Source: Sphingobacterium deserti
GTDB lineage: Bacteria > Bacteroidota > Bacteroidia > Sphingobacteriales > Sphingobacteriaceae
Reading direction: 5' to 3'
NCBI RefSeq assembly: GCF_000757725.1
Contig: NZ_JJMU01000024.1
Span: forward strand, 124,001-188,000
DNA: 64,000 nt
Positions 35,009 to 43,852 of the stretch are shown here, one piece after another. A program made the translations under genes and the position numbers. A model generated the notes under the pieces. It did not search any database, was not told where the DNA came from, and saw nothing but the letters and a program-made list of their open reading frames with translations. How positions within the stretch are numbered: the stretch's first letter is position 1; each line of letters starts with the position of its first letter.

Positions 35009-35680
35009 ATGTGCTACCATACCTCGACACCTTCCAGCGATCTTTTAAAGACGGTAATCAAGGACGCTAACGTTCACTATCAGTTTGATACTATCTACCA
35101 TGTTAGCGGCTTTTCCCGTCCGATCCTGCCGGTCACACTGAACAATGATATTGATAGCATAGTCCCGGCCAGATGGAAGTTTTTGCCATATTGGGTAAAG
35201 ACCGAACAGGAAGCTGATAAGTATGCCAATACCCTCAATGCAGTAGGGGAAGAAATATTTGATAAAGCAACCTACAAGAAATCAATCGGCCAACATCGCG
35301 GACTCCTATACGTCACCGGATTTTTTGAACCTCACTCCACCAATGGCAAAAAGAACGACGAGACTTACTACGTCAGCGATCCCGAATCGCCCATCTTCAC
35401 ACTGGGCATCGTTTGGAACCATTGGCAGGATTACGACACCTTTGCAATTCTTACTACAGAAGCAAATAAATTCATGGCCGATATCCACAACATTGGTAAC
35501 CGGATGCCGCTGATCATTCCGCAGGAGAAAAGACACAATTGGCTACTTGCCGAGGGAAAAGAAGAAATACAGCAGCTGATCGTTCCGTATGACAGGGAAT
35601 TAAAAGCGCATAAGACTTTCCGTGTAACTTCTGCTCGAGGAATCGAAACTAACATCCCAACTATCGCGGATCCTATTTAA
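35009..35680 (+). CDS. SOS response-associated peptidase (SRAP) family protein
   Basis: 223 residues. Cys2 right after Met, the residue that crosslinks abasic sites in YedK/HMCES; NTLNAVGEEIFDKATYKK stands for the NARxE...F block, HRGLLYVTGFFEP for the RCL-PxxGFYEW block, and the catalytic His in IHNIGNRMPLIIP. SRAP proteins protect abasic sites in single-stranded DNA during replication. Moved-in gene with own divergent promoter; a repair role for the phage is likely. Confidence 0.85.
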   Translation: MCYHTSTPSSDLLKTVIKDANVHYQFDTIYHVSGFSRPILPVTLNNDIDSIVPARWKFLPYWVKTEQEADKYANTLNAVGEEIFDKATYKKSIGQHRGLLYVTGFFEPHSTNGKKNDETYYVSDPESPIFTLGIVWNHWQDYDTFAILTTEANKFMADIHNIGNRMPLIIPQEKRHNWLLAEGKEEIQQLIVPYDRELKAHKTFRVTSARGIETNIPTIADPI

Positions 35681-35685
35681 CAAGC

Positions 35686-36147
35686 CTATTCTAATAATAG
35701 ATCAGGCAAAAAGTAGTTCCTATTATTATCGTCAGCAAGGAACTGTCGTAGCCCGGTATAGATATGTTCCCACGCCTCCTTCTCTATCTTTCTTTTGCCG
35801 CTCAACGTCTTCTCCCTATTGTACCGCTTCAGGGTAGTTTTCGCTTTTAACATCTTCTTGTAAAGTTCGGTTGTTTCGAAATCAGCATTTGGTTGTGAGC
35901 AACCAAGGTGGAGCTGCTCTAATTGCGATAGTATTGAATAAAGCTCTCTCCTCTCAATAGTTTCATGTATTAAATACTCCAAAACATTGTTTAAAAACTG
36001 CCAAGCATTAAGATCTTTTGATTCAACGTGAGCTACGGCGAAGGTAAATTCCTTTCCAGTCTTCGTGCTAGTCTTTGATTCCAAATTCGGTTGTATTTTC
36101 ATTCTAGTCATAGGTTGATCTGCATATAAAAATATAAAAAAATACAA
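35686..36147 (-). CDS. Hypothetical phage protein
   Basis: 153 residues from the first ATG; starts at Met13 or Met16 (MKIQPNLES) are equally likely. Helical; no family recognised. Confidence 0.55.
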   Translation of the reverse strand: MYFFIFLYADQPMTRMKIQPNLESKTSTKTGKEFTFAVAHVESKDLNAWQFLNNVLEYLIHETIERRELYSILSQLEQLHLGCSQPNADFETTELYKKMLKAKTTLKRYNREKTLSGKRKIEKEAWEHIYTGLRQFLADDNNRNYFLPDLLLE

Positions 36148-36185
36148 TTATTATATTTACTAATATTTTTAGTAAAATTGCATTT

Positions 36186-36647
36186 ATGAAACCGCTAGAA
36201 ATACATGTCAGAAATCGAGTACTGTTTGCCAGAGTCCAGGAAGTGAACAAATCAATTGGATCATCCGACTATACCCTGTATGATAAAAATGGTGTATCGA
36301 TCTATATTTTCCGCAACTCTATGAGCAAATGGGAACACGTCTACGGTAACTTGGCGGACGATGTTCGCGAAGCATGCTTAGATGCTTTGATACTACGATT
36401 CGATAAATACTGCACCGATATGTTTTATTATAAGGGAGAGCGGCAGGTTGTTGATGTCGGTTTCACTCAAGGAGCGGACTCATGGCACGTTCGAGTGAAT
36501 AGGTTTCATTATGGTGCGATACGGATGAGCAGTAAAACAATGGATCTAGAATACTTAGAACACCATAAATGCGAAGCGCTAACTTGTGAAAGGATGGAGA
36601 AATACTTCCGGTGGATTAGGGAAGGGAAGATTAAGGGGTCAAAATAA
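36186..36647 (+). CDS. Hypothetical phage protein
   Basis: 153 residues, mixed alpha/beta, basic end. No family recognised. A terminator-like hairpin follows at 36724. Confidence 0.6.
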   Translation: MKPLEIHVRNRVLFARVQEVNKSIGSSDYTLYDKNGVSIYIFRNSMSKWEHVYGNLADDVREACLDALILRFDKYCTDMFYYKGERQVVDVGFTQGADSWHVRVNRFHYGAIRMSSKTMDLEYLEHHKCEALTCERMEKYFRWIREGKIKGSK

Positions 36648-36723
36648 AGTTTTAGCGGGAAGAACCCTTCTTGACAAACTTCGTTCAGTAACCAAATGGT
36701 TATATAATAAATGTTTTTCAGTA

Positions 36724-36749
36724 ATCCCTCTGTCATTCGGCAGGGGGAT
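36724..36749 (+). terminator. Terminator hairpin, member 1 of a homologous pair
   Basis: ATCCCTCTG (36724-36732) with CAGGGGGAT (36741-36749), loop TCATTCGG, then TTTATTT. Closely matches the hairpin at 37609-37634 with compensating stem changes. Confidence 0.65.
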
Positions 36750-36902
36750 TTTATTTGATAGCGACGTACTCAATGTAATATATAAGCACAAGCGGTTGCG
36801 CAAATTGAGCAAACGTTTGCGTTAACAATAGATGAAAATGTATTGAAACAATTCTGTTACTTTGCGTCATCATAGTAGGTTCATCCCTCCCCGGGGATAC
36901 CG

Positions 36903-36922
36903 CCCCCTTCACTTGAGGGGGG
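36903..36922. terminator. GC-rich hairpin in gene-poor zone
   Basis: CCCCCTT (36903-36909) pairs with the G-run AGGGGGG (36916-36922), 6-nt loop; TTATTAAA follows. A second small hairpin (CCTCCCCGGGGAT) precedes it. Might end a short transcript. Confidence 0.5.
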
Positions 36923-36960
36923 TTATTAAACGAACTAAATTGGTTGATTGTTTACATATG

Positions 36961-36990
36961 TTTAAAGGTGCCGGATTCGACACCTTTAAA
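36961..36990. other. Perfect 10-bp inverted repeat
   Basis: TTTAAAGGTG (36961-36970) and CACCTTTAAA (36981-36990), 10-nt loop. No U-run follows. A palindrome TCGAATTCGA lies right after. Operator or RNA hairpin upstream of the gene at 37039. Confidence 0.55.
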
Positions 36991-37038
36991 CTAATCGAAT
37001 TCGAATAGTTTAACCTTTATTATTCGCTACCTTCGCGC

Positions 37039-37242
37039 ATGACAATCCCCGAGCTTAAAGAATTCTTTGAAGGCAAGACCTTCACCCCTCCAATCCAAAT
37101 CAGCGAAGACCAGACAGTAGAAGATCCGGTGATATTTCTCAAAACCCAATTTATCATGGTAGGCCAATGGCCGGAAAAGAAACCTCTGGATAGATGCCCA
37201 GCTTATTTGAGGTTGATGAAGTTTCATCGCGCAATAAGTTAG
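37039..37242 (+). CDS. DUF6965-like small protein
   Basis: 67 residues: MTIPELKEFFEGKTFTPPIQI followed by VIFLKTQFIM and PYLERL-like CPAYLRLMKFHR, which matches the small Bacteroidota DUF6965 group. Only clear gene in the 1-kb gene-poor zone (36.65-37.65 kb); function unknown. Confidence 0.65.
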   Translation: MTIPELKEFFEGKTFTPPIQISEDQTVEDPVIFLKTQFIMVGQWPEKKPLDRCPAYLRLMKFHRAIS

Positions 37243-37348
37243 CAACTGTAGCCATTATACTACACAAGGAGTATTTTGAATGTAATAATTTAAAAAAAAA
37301 CGTAAATTTGGTTCTAATGCCCTTCCCAGGGGCACTATTTCATAAGCA

Positions 37349-37374
37349 GACCCTCCATGGAAACATGGAGGGTC
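37349..37374 (+). other. Perfect 11-bp hairpin with GAAA loop
   Basis: GACCCTCCATG (37349-37359), GAAA loop, CATGGAGGGTC (37364-37374). No U-run behind it. Very stable RNA hairpin with GNRA loop. Confidence 0.65.
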
Positions 37375-37608
37375 ATTGAAAGAAAAGAAAACGAATAAAA
37401 TACAATCAACGATTTCAGGCAAACGGTTGCACGTTTATCGATAAACGACATACATCTAGAAAAAGATAAAAATTATTTGTTCGGATCATCATTAAGAGTT
37501 ATCTTCACACTTAATAGTGAAATGACTATGAAATAGGAACTCAAAAACCTAAAAATCCAAAAAGTTAAGGACTGCTTATGAAATGTTCTGGGGAATGGAC
37601 ATTCAATG

Positions 37609-37634
37609 ATCCCTTCGTCACCCGGCGAGGGGAT
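37609..37634. terminator. Terminator hairpin, member 2 of a homologous pair
   Basis: ATCCCTTCG (37609-37617) with CGAGGGGAT (37626-37634), loop TCACCCGG; T-rich sequence follows. Lies between convergent units; homologous to 36724-36749. Confidence 0.65.
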
Positions 37635-37651
37635 TCTTATTGTTTATAATA

Positions 37652-37903
37652 TTATGATAGGAATCTCCGGCCTATAGTCTCAAGCTTCTGATGAAGTTCG
37701 CCTTTTGGCTCCATAATAGTTTGTTTGTCGAGCGCAATGACCTTAAATCGATGATCCTCCTTTCTGACTAGAAACTTCTCTTCGAATCCTTGGTAGCCAG
37801 TTAACAGGACAGATAGGAACTCGGTGCATTTTATCACCTCGGCCGTATACAACGATTGCGTACCATCCTTACCGGAAATTGTCAACTGTAGGTGTTGTTT
37901 CAT
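37652..37903 (-). CDS. Hypothetical phage protein
   Basis: 83 residues, beta-rich (LQLTISGKDGTQSLYTAEVIKC), basic end. No family recognised. Leftward single gene. Confidence 0.6.
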   Translation of the reverse strand: MKQHLQLTISGKDGTQSLYTAEVIKCTEFLSVLLTGYQGFEEKFLVRKEDHRFKVIALDKQTIMEPKGELHQKLETIGRRFLS

Positions 37904-38152
37904 AACTTTTAATTTGGTGATGCAAAGATATGAACTATGTTAAAATGGATAATTACGGTTTTCCGTAAATTTTGATTTATGTCAATGGCTAAATTGCATT
38001 TTTGTAGGTAGTCACAGGAGGAGATAACTGCATATATTTTTTTGCTAGCTTATTCGAGTTTGATGAAGTTTTGGAAACATATTGATAGGGAACCCTAGCT
38101 ATTTTATTATTTCAAAATTAATTGATATCATTGTTTTATTATTGACCAAACC

Positions 38153-39205
38153 ATGAGCAAAGAATTGAACAAAACAACGGGAAAACTTCTCGAATCTGCT
38201 AAAGAATTGTATAATAGTGGTAATTCATTGGTTTCAGACTTTTCCAAACCTTTGGTGGAACGACTTAAACAGCCTCTCGTTGCTGCTTTTATTATATCTT
38301 TTGTCATAGTCAATTGGGATTTAATTCTCTATTTCATTTTCTCATCATCTTTCATTGAAACTAAAATTAATAGATTTTACATTCAATACAATCACGGCTC
38401 CTCCCTTTTTGTAAAGCCTTTCTTTCTGGCTATATTATATGTACTGGGTCTACCTTACCTCATGAATTATATCAAGAAAGGACTTGTTAGTGCTAAAAAA
38501 GAAGAAATGGAACTTCAAGAAGAAAACCTAACGCCGCAATATAAATTTCTAAAGGCTCAAGCAAGGGAGCAAAAAGTGCTACAGGTAGAGATAGCAGGTA
38601 CAGGCGAACTGGAAGATTTAAATAAAAAAATATTTGGATTAGAAAAAACCATTGAAGAATACAATCAGCAATTAAATGATAGGCTTGAAACGAATCAAAA
38701 ATTGCAAGCTGAGTACGTCAAATTGCAGACCGAACATACGAATTTACAGAATGAACTTGCAAAAGCCATAAAGTATATGTCTGAGAACAATCACGAACTG
38801 ACAGAAGAAAATAGCCGCTTAAAGCAATCTGAAAGTTACGCTGCAGAAATGGATGAAGAAAATAGAAATTTGAAGACTCGTTTGGATAATTCCGTCGTAG
38901 CGAACCAAAGTTTGATAGAACGAGTTGAAAAGCAATTTACCGAGCTAAAAGGATTACGTCAACTTAGACCTGAAGATTTTCAAAAGCATGTCAGCTTTCA
39001 AAAACATATAAAAGAAAATGAAATTCCAGAATTCATATTAGCTATTGGACAATACCTTCATTCAAAGAAAATCACTAACCATAATGTCAATTGGCAGATA
39101 GAAAACGTCGATTTATTTAGAATTTTCGTTGATTTCAACATGCCGAATTTTGAGGATGATGCAGAGCTATTTTATGAAATTCGCAGCCATTTGGAGACAA
39201 TGTAA
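38153..39205 (+). CDS. Membrane-anchored coiled-coil protein (possible moron)
   Basis: 350 residues. Two hydrophobic helices (about 42-64 and 83-105) near the N-terminus, then a long coiled coil (about 120-265, LNKKIFGLEKTIEEYNQQLND and similar) and a small C-terminal domain with an FHVxFQKHIKEN-like helix and acidic end. Not recognised. It stands alone between phage modules, with its own 5' gap and a nested hairpin after it, and its AT-rich composition differs from the structural genes. This is the shape of a lysogenic-conversion or exclusion gene, but that is inference. Confidence 0.6.
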   Translation: MSKELNKTTGKLLESAKELYNSGNSLVSDFSKPLVERLKQPLVAAFIISFVIVNWDLILYFIFSSSFIETKINRFYIQYNHGSSLFVKPFFLAILYVLGLPYLMNYIKKGLVSAKKEEMELQEENLTPQYKFLKAQAREQKVLQVEIAGTGELEDLNKKIFGLEKTIEEYNQQLNDRLETNQKLQAEYVKLQTEHTNLQNELAKAIKYMSENNHELTEENSRLKQSESYAAEMDEENRNLKTRLDNSVVANQSLIERVEKQFTELKGLRQLRPEDFQKHVSFQKHIKENEIPEFILAIGQYLHSKKITNHNVNWQIENVDLFRIFVDFNMPNFEDDAELFYEIRSHLETM

Positions 39206-39219
39206 TCTCCAATACTATT

Positions 39220-39269
39220 AAGCGGCACTTTACCTTGAACCCCAAATCATTTAAGGTCGAGTGCCGCTT
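39220..39269. terminator. Long nested hairpin
   Basis: Outer stem AAGCGGCACT (39220-39229) with AGTGCCGCTT (39260-39269); inner ACCTT with AAGGT. It lies between the convergent coiled-coil gene and lysis genes, and may stop both. Confidence 0.65.
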
Positions 39270-39316
39270 CCAGCAAGTTGTTAACTATATAATGAGTTTT
39301 AATTTAATGGATACAC

Positions 39317-40075
39317 CTAAAAATCAATTAATTTAAACTTTATAGATACGAGTGGCCTCCATCTTTCATCAACCATGTCGTAGAAATATCCACCACCTAT
39401 CCTAGTCCGGCCGATGTTAACACCTCCATCTAACCCAATATTTAATCGATCCGTATAAAAGGTACTCGCATTAAAATCGACTTTAAATAATGGCTCCTTT
39501 ACCTCAAATTTTACTCGCTTAACACCATTTACAGTTGCTCGATTGTCGGAAACCCAAAAATCAATGTAATGCTTTTTCTTACCCATGATCCGAGTCCGCT
39601 TCCAATAATCAGCATGGTTTAGTTCAGCATTATAATTGAAATTGAAGTGTCCAGTTCCTTGTGAATCTTTTGGTGAAACAAACTCGATCGATGCCCATTT
39701 ATCCACATATTTGAACCCAGTATCAGTTCTAACGGCTTTAAGTACACTATCCCTCCATGTTACAGTATACTGCTTATATTCCTTCAGCTGCTTACGCTCG
39801 ATCCTTAAGAGGGACATAACGCTATCCAGTTTTCTCCTTGAACTATCATCGAGCTGCGTGACGCTTGAAACTATATTTGTTACTTCATCCATTACCGAGT
39901 GCTCAAACCCTTTTGTATCTATACTCTTATTAATACGATCAGCCTCAAGATTGACAAGCTTTTCTGCCTCTTCCGGAATTACCGTTTTGATAGTGGATGT
40001 TTCAGGTTGGGTAAAGTACCAATAACCAAAGCAGACAGCGATGCCCATCAGCATTCCAAATATTAAATTTCTCAT
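39317..40075 (-). CDS. Membrane-anchored hypothetical protein of the lysis region
   Basis: 252 residues. One N-terminal hydrophobic helix (4-22, LIFGMLMGIAVCFGYWYF), an acidic helical part (30-105), then a beta-rich C-terminal (about 130-252) ending in an aromatic beta strand. It is the last gene of the leftward late operon, just behind the holin-like and amidase genes. It resembles DUF6808-type phage proteins. A role in the last step of lysis (spanin-like) is possible. Confidence 0.6.
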   Translation of the reverse strand: MRNLIFGMLMGIAVCFGYWYFTQPETSTIKTVIPEEAEKLVNLEADRINKSIDTKGFEHSVMDEVTNIVSSVTQLDDSSRRKLDSVMSLLRIERKQLKEYKQYTVTWRDSVLKAVRTDTGFKYVDKWASIEFVSPKDSQGTGHFNFNYNAELNHADYWKRTRIMGKKKHYIDFWVSDNRATVNGVKRVKFEVKEPLFKVDFNASTFYTDRLNIGLDGGVNIGRTRIGGGYFYDMVDERWRPLVSIKFKLIDF

Positions 40076-40377
40076 TGCGAACCTCCTTTCAAAGATTTAA
40101 GTTCTGCGCCTTGGTGCTTGATCACCTCCTTCAATTCTTTCTCAGTAGCATCCTTGTGCAGAATAGTGTTTACGTATTGATATATTTGGCTTTCAAGCAC
40201 CTCGATGCGCTTATCAGTTTTTTCCTGCCTATCTAAACAGTCCTTTATTCTGTCATCTGACGAATCAAACGACTTATTAATAAAGACGGTTAACAATGAG
40301 CAGATAATACCAACAAGAACCGCCAGAGGGTATTTGTTGATTGTTTTTGCCTTTGCCTCGTCTATGATCTCTGCCAT
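40072..40377 (-). CDS. Holin-like small membrane protein
   Basis: 101 residues. One transmembrane helix at about 17-34 (YPLAVLVGIICSLLTVF), then a coiled coil (IKDCLDRQEKTDKRIEVLESQIYQY). Position right after the amidase fits a holin or a lysis cofactor. Overlaps the next gene by 4 nt. Confidence 0.65.
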   Translation of the reverse strand: MAEIIDEAKAKTINKYPLAVLVGIICSLLTVFINKSFDSSDDRIKDCLDRQEKTDKRIEVLESQIYQYVNTILHKDATEKELKEVIKHQGAELKSLKGGSQ

Positions 40378-40381
40378 TTCT

Positions 40382-41131
40382 TTATTTCAAATAACTTGCG
40401 CTAACCCATCCCCGAACCTTATCCCTGCAGACCAAAACCTCGATCCATCCTACGGAAATAGAAAGCACGTTTACTTCGATACCAAGTGGCAGTGTTCGGA
40501 TAACCCTGTGTCCAATACCGGCACCAGCGCGGAGGTTAAGCCTTGCTGTTGTGCGCATAGTTGAAACATTCCCTGTCGTACTGTTACCGCCGTCGTACTT
40601 ATTTATGATTCGCGCGTGCTCCTTGGCCAATGCTGACTTCCCTCGCTCATATGCTACAACATCGCTTGGATTGGTGATGAAGAAAAGCTCCTGCAGGCTG
40701 TTGATGCCTCCTTTACGGACAAAGGCTAGTCGACCTCGGGCTGACTGGCTTTCCTTGATCACTCCACGGTTGCGGATGCCTAACACATCGCTAGTTGCTT
40801 TGACCATTTCCGTAGCGAAAGCCTTATCCTGAGCGGTGTGAGCGTCTGCAATAACTCCAGTTGCTCCAGTAGCTGTAGGACCGGCTGCATCAGCGTGAAA
40901 TTCGCAAAGCACATCTTTCCCTTTCGGGTTGATACGTGCAAGGTATTGACCTAGTGTTTCGGTGTCGCGATCATTTACTACGGTTGCGCCCAGTGCGAAC
41001 AGCTCATTGCTGACCATATCCCGATACTCCATCATCATTACGCTTTCACGTAATCCGTTTGCCATAGCGCCGGGATCACTGTTATGGTGTCCCGCGCTTA
41101 TGTAACTGTCATCTATTAATAGTAATGCCAT
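40382..41131 (-). CDS. Endolysin: N-acetylmuramoyl-L-alanine amidase with SH3 domain
   Basis: 249 residues. Amidase_3-type fold: SAGHHNSDPGA (zinc His at about 15-16), RESVMM Glu (29), CEFHAD (His79), QELFFITN (catalytic Glu, about 147). C-terminal SH3b domain (about 185-249; ARLNLRAGAGIGHRVIRTLPLG, GWVSASYLK). It cuts the amide bond between muramic acid and the peptide stem at the end of the phage cycle. Confidence 0.9.
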   Translation of the reverse strand: MALLLIDDSYISAGHHNSDPGAMANGLRESVMMMEYRDMVSNELFALGATVVNDRDTETLGQYLARINPKGKDVLCEFHADAAGPTATGATGVIADAHTAQDKAFATEMVKATSDVLGIRNRGVIKESQSARGRLAFVRKGGINSLQELFFITNPSDVVAYERGKSALAKEHARIINKYDGGNSTTGNVSTMRTTARLNLRAGAGIGHRVIRTLPLGIEVNVLSISVGWIEVLVCRDKVRGWVSASYLK

Positions 41132-41147
41132 TGTTTATATAGGTAAT

Positions 41148-43838
41148 TTAAACCGCCACAGTCTTTATTGCTCCGTTCTGAATATAACTCAGGCGGCTTT
41201 GGTATTTGACTTTTTTGATTTCATTGTAATTCGTGTAAACCTCGTTTCCTGCCGGAAGATTGATACCTGATAGTGGCGTATTGATGAATACACAATTTTC
41301 AAATTTAGCATCTGCAAAGGTTGTAGCTGAATGATTGAATGCAGCTGTTTTATCAGCTACGAAGATGACATTCCGGAATTCAAACTCAGCAGCATTGAAC
41401 GAAGTGTTGCGAAATAATGGGGCTACAATGCTAGCTGCACTCGATTTGATCAAGATCACCACATTATCCAGGATCAGCCTACCCGTAGCCAGGTTATTGG
41501 TAGTATGCATGATCGACGGTCGACCAAAGATATCTTCTACCACGAGTATGGAATCACGAATTGTTAATGTTCGGCCTGGTTGAATGTAGGGTGCAATGAC
41601 AGAAGATTCGTTGATCGAGATCGATCTCTTCAATGTGCCGTAAAAATTGCTCAATACAGCATCCCTGTCGGACACGCCACCACAAATGGAATTGATGTCT
41701 TTCACAGCAATCTTATTATAGGATGTCTTTTCCACAATGCCGCTACGGGCTACAACATCCACACTCTCAACGTAGGCGTTTTCGACAACCAAATTTTGGA
41801 ATGGATTGACCTGCTCTAGCTTAGTTTCGTGACCATTAAAGGCCGCACCCATATTGTAGCCACTGATAACCGTCGGCTTGGATATGATCAGATCCGGATG
41901 ACGTAAAGAATTTGACAACCAGTGATACTGATAGCCTACAGCACCACTTCTGGAAATTATCCGGCAATCGTGGAAAGCGATATCGTTGTAAACAATCCCG
42001 TGCCACGCATGATCCAAAAACCCACAATCCTCGCAGTACACGTTTTCCGTAGAGCCATAGGCTACGCCATCACGAAAACCACTTCCGCGCTGCTCTATAT
42101 GACGGATGTCTACGTTCTTACAGTTGGTGATCTCAAGAATAGCGCTCCATTTGTTCACGCTCTCGATCTTGTGGTTGGATGGAGCGTCAGCCAAAGAGAA
42201 ATACATATAGTAGTTTCCGGCTGGCCATCCGGCACTATATCTTTGGGAGAACCACGCGGCATTGCCCGGATTCGCTTCCAGATATGGCATTGCCTGCTCT
42301 TCGGTCAGGTTCATATAGTTTTGTATATCCCTGCCACAACGAACACCGTCCACAAATACCACCGCCATGCCGCGATCTTTCACGCATGCGTCGTATGATC
42401 GCTGGAAGCGGTAAATATTGTTGTAACCTGCGACCTTTTCAATACTACCTGACGGAATAGTGACGAGGTTGTTGAATAGAGGATTTGCCCCCGAGCCATA
42501 GACATTGATCAGTATGTTATTTTTGTTCTGAATGATACCGTACTCCTCGAAAACTGACCCGCGCTTTACAAGCAAAGCATCACCGCTTGCCATAAGTGCC
42601 GCAGCTCTTGCGATTGTCCGTACAGCTGTAGCTTCGGATAATCCATTATTGCTATCCGCTCCATCACTAGCAAGATATATGTTCTTTGCACCTGCGATCT
42701 GCATCCGTAATAATTCCACCCCGAAACGGCGCGCATAAAACTTGGCCGCGGCAAAGTTCTCACTGCTATAGCTGCTCAGTAGTGGGGATGATGGTTTGAT
42801 CGTTTTTGCAGAAATATCTGTATTCCCAAGTTCGCCCTGCAACACATCTAGTTCAGTTTCTACAAGATCCAACCGCTCACTGTGTTCCTCCACTACGTGC
42901 GCCATGCCCTTATCTCCCGAAGGAATCATTCGCTTGACAGAAAAACGGGAATCTGGGTTACTCCATCCGCCTGCCATCCGCACATTGATATACATCCTGA
43001 CAGCTTCCGCATTATCTGGCCATATCACGTCTATCGGTGCATTATAGGTGTCCTTATCCATTTGTCCTGAAACATCTACTGCTCTTATCTGATTAGAAGC
43101 ATTGGTAAAGGCATAGAGCGGCCGGCTTGTCGATCCTATGTTTTCCGTTTTACTAGCAATGCGGATCCTTGTACCGGCTGCTAATCCCTGCAATAGCACA
43201 TACCCTGCCCTAGAATCATCAGAAAGGATATTTCCGGATGCAGGAGTTGGTAAAAGATTTCCCCTTGAACCGAAATAGGATCCTTGCACCACCTGCGACT
43301 TATATTCCTCAAATTGATCGGGAATGCCGTTTACTTTAAGACTAATCGCTTCAACTTCGGTTTCCAAAGGCTCTACATCGGGGATAGATTCCATAGTAGT
43401 AGTTATCTTTCCATCAAGCACGCGCCCCTGATTCGCAGACAGCGCATCTTCCGTTGAAGTTGACGTAAGACTATTCACGGCAGGCGTTTTAGGAAGATCT
43501 CCCATATTATACAGCGACCATGCAGTTCCGCTCCATCCCCAGACCCAACGTTTACCCTTAGCCGCCTCAATTGCGCTACCGTTCACTGAATACCATCCCG
43601 GCGATGCTTCACGTTTTCGCATCTGCCCAGCAGGACCAGGAGCAATAACCGTAGCAGCTGCAGATGTGTCACCGCCTTTTATGGGATCAAGTTCAGCGCC
43701 ATCAATGAATAGCCCGTTTTTCAGTTCATCCTTGCTGATCTTGCCGATGGTTTTATCATCGCCAGTGTCGGTCATGATCTGCTTTACTTCCGCGTATTTT
43801 TTGGCCTTCGCATCTCTTGGCCATACCATTTCTGCCAT
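41148..43838 (-). CDS. Tail spike / fibre with parallel beta-helix domain
   Basis: 896 residues. N-terminal virion-attached part, a coiled region (EPLETEVEAISLKVNGIPDQ), then a large beta-helix, starting with NIYLASDGADSNNGLSEATAVRTI (residues about 390-415), the usual opening of pectate-lyase-like/DUF1565 sugar enzymes, with many short Asn-rich turns. It likely binds and perhaps cleaves a surface polysaccharide of the host. Position between tail tip and lysis genes fits the host-range protein. Confidence 0.82.
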   Translation of the reverse strand: MAEMVWPRDAKAKKYAEVKQIMTDTGDDKTIGKISKDELKNGLFIDGAELDPIKGGDTSAAATVIAPGPAGQMRKREASPGWYSVNGSAIEAAKGKRWVWGWSGTAWSLYNMGDLPKTPAVNSLTSTSTEDALSANQGRVLDGKITTTMESIPDVEPLETEVEAISLKVNGIPDQFEEYKSQVVQGSYFGSRGNLLPTPASGNILSDDSRAGYVLLQGLAAGTRIRIASKTENIGSTSRPLYAFTNASNQIRAVDVSGQMDKDTYNAPIDVIWPDNAEAVRMYINVRMAGGWSNPDSRFSVKRMIPSGDKGMAHVVEEHSERLDLVETELDVLQGELGNTDISAKTIKPSSPLLSSYSSENFAAAKFYARRFGVELLRMQIAGAKNIYLASDGADSNNGLSEATAVRTIARAAALMASGDALLVKRGSVFEEYGIIQNKNNILINVYGSGANPLFNNLVTIPSGSIEKVAGYNNIYRFQRSYDACVKDRGMAVVFVDGVRCGRDIQNYMNLTEEQAMPYLEANPGNAAWFSQRYSAGWPAGNYYMYFSLADAPSNHKIESVNKWSAILEITNCKNVDIRHIEQRGSGFRDGVAYGSTENVYCEDCGFLDHAWHGIVYNDIAFHDCRIISRSGAVGYQYHWLSNSLRHPDLIISKPTVISGYNMGAAFNGHETKLEQVNPFQNLVVENAYVESVDVVARSGIVEKTSYNKIAVKDINSICGGVSDRDAVLSNFYGTLKRSISINESSVIAPYIQPGRTLTIRDSILVVEDIFGRPSIMHTTNNLATGRLILDNVVILIKSSAASIVAPLFRNTSFNAAEFEFRNVIFVADKTAAFNHSATTFADAKFENCVFINTPLSGINLPAGNEVYTNYNEIKKVKYQSRLSYIQNGAIKTVAV

Positions 43839-43852
43839 ATCTTAATTAATTG

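Noticed and set aside
36671..36708. E. coli-like promoter TTGACA ... TATAAT
   Set aside because: Spacer of 26 nt is too long and this phylum uses the TAnnTTTG type.
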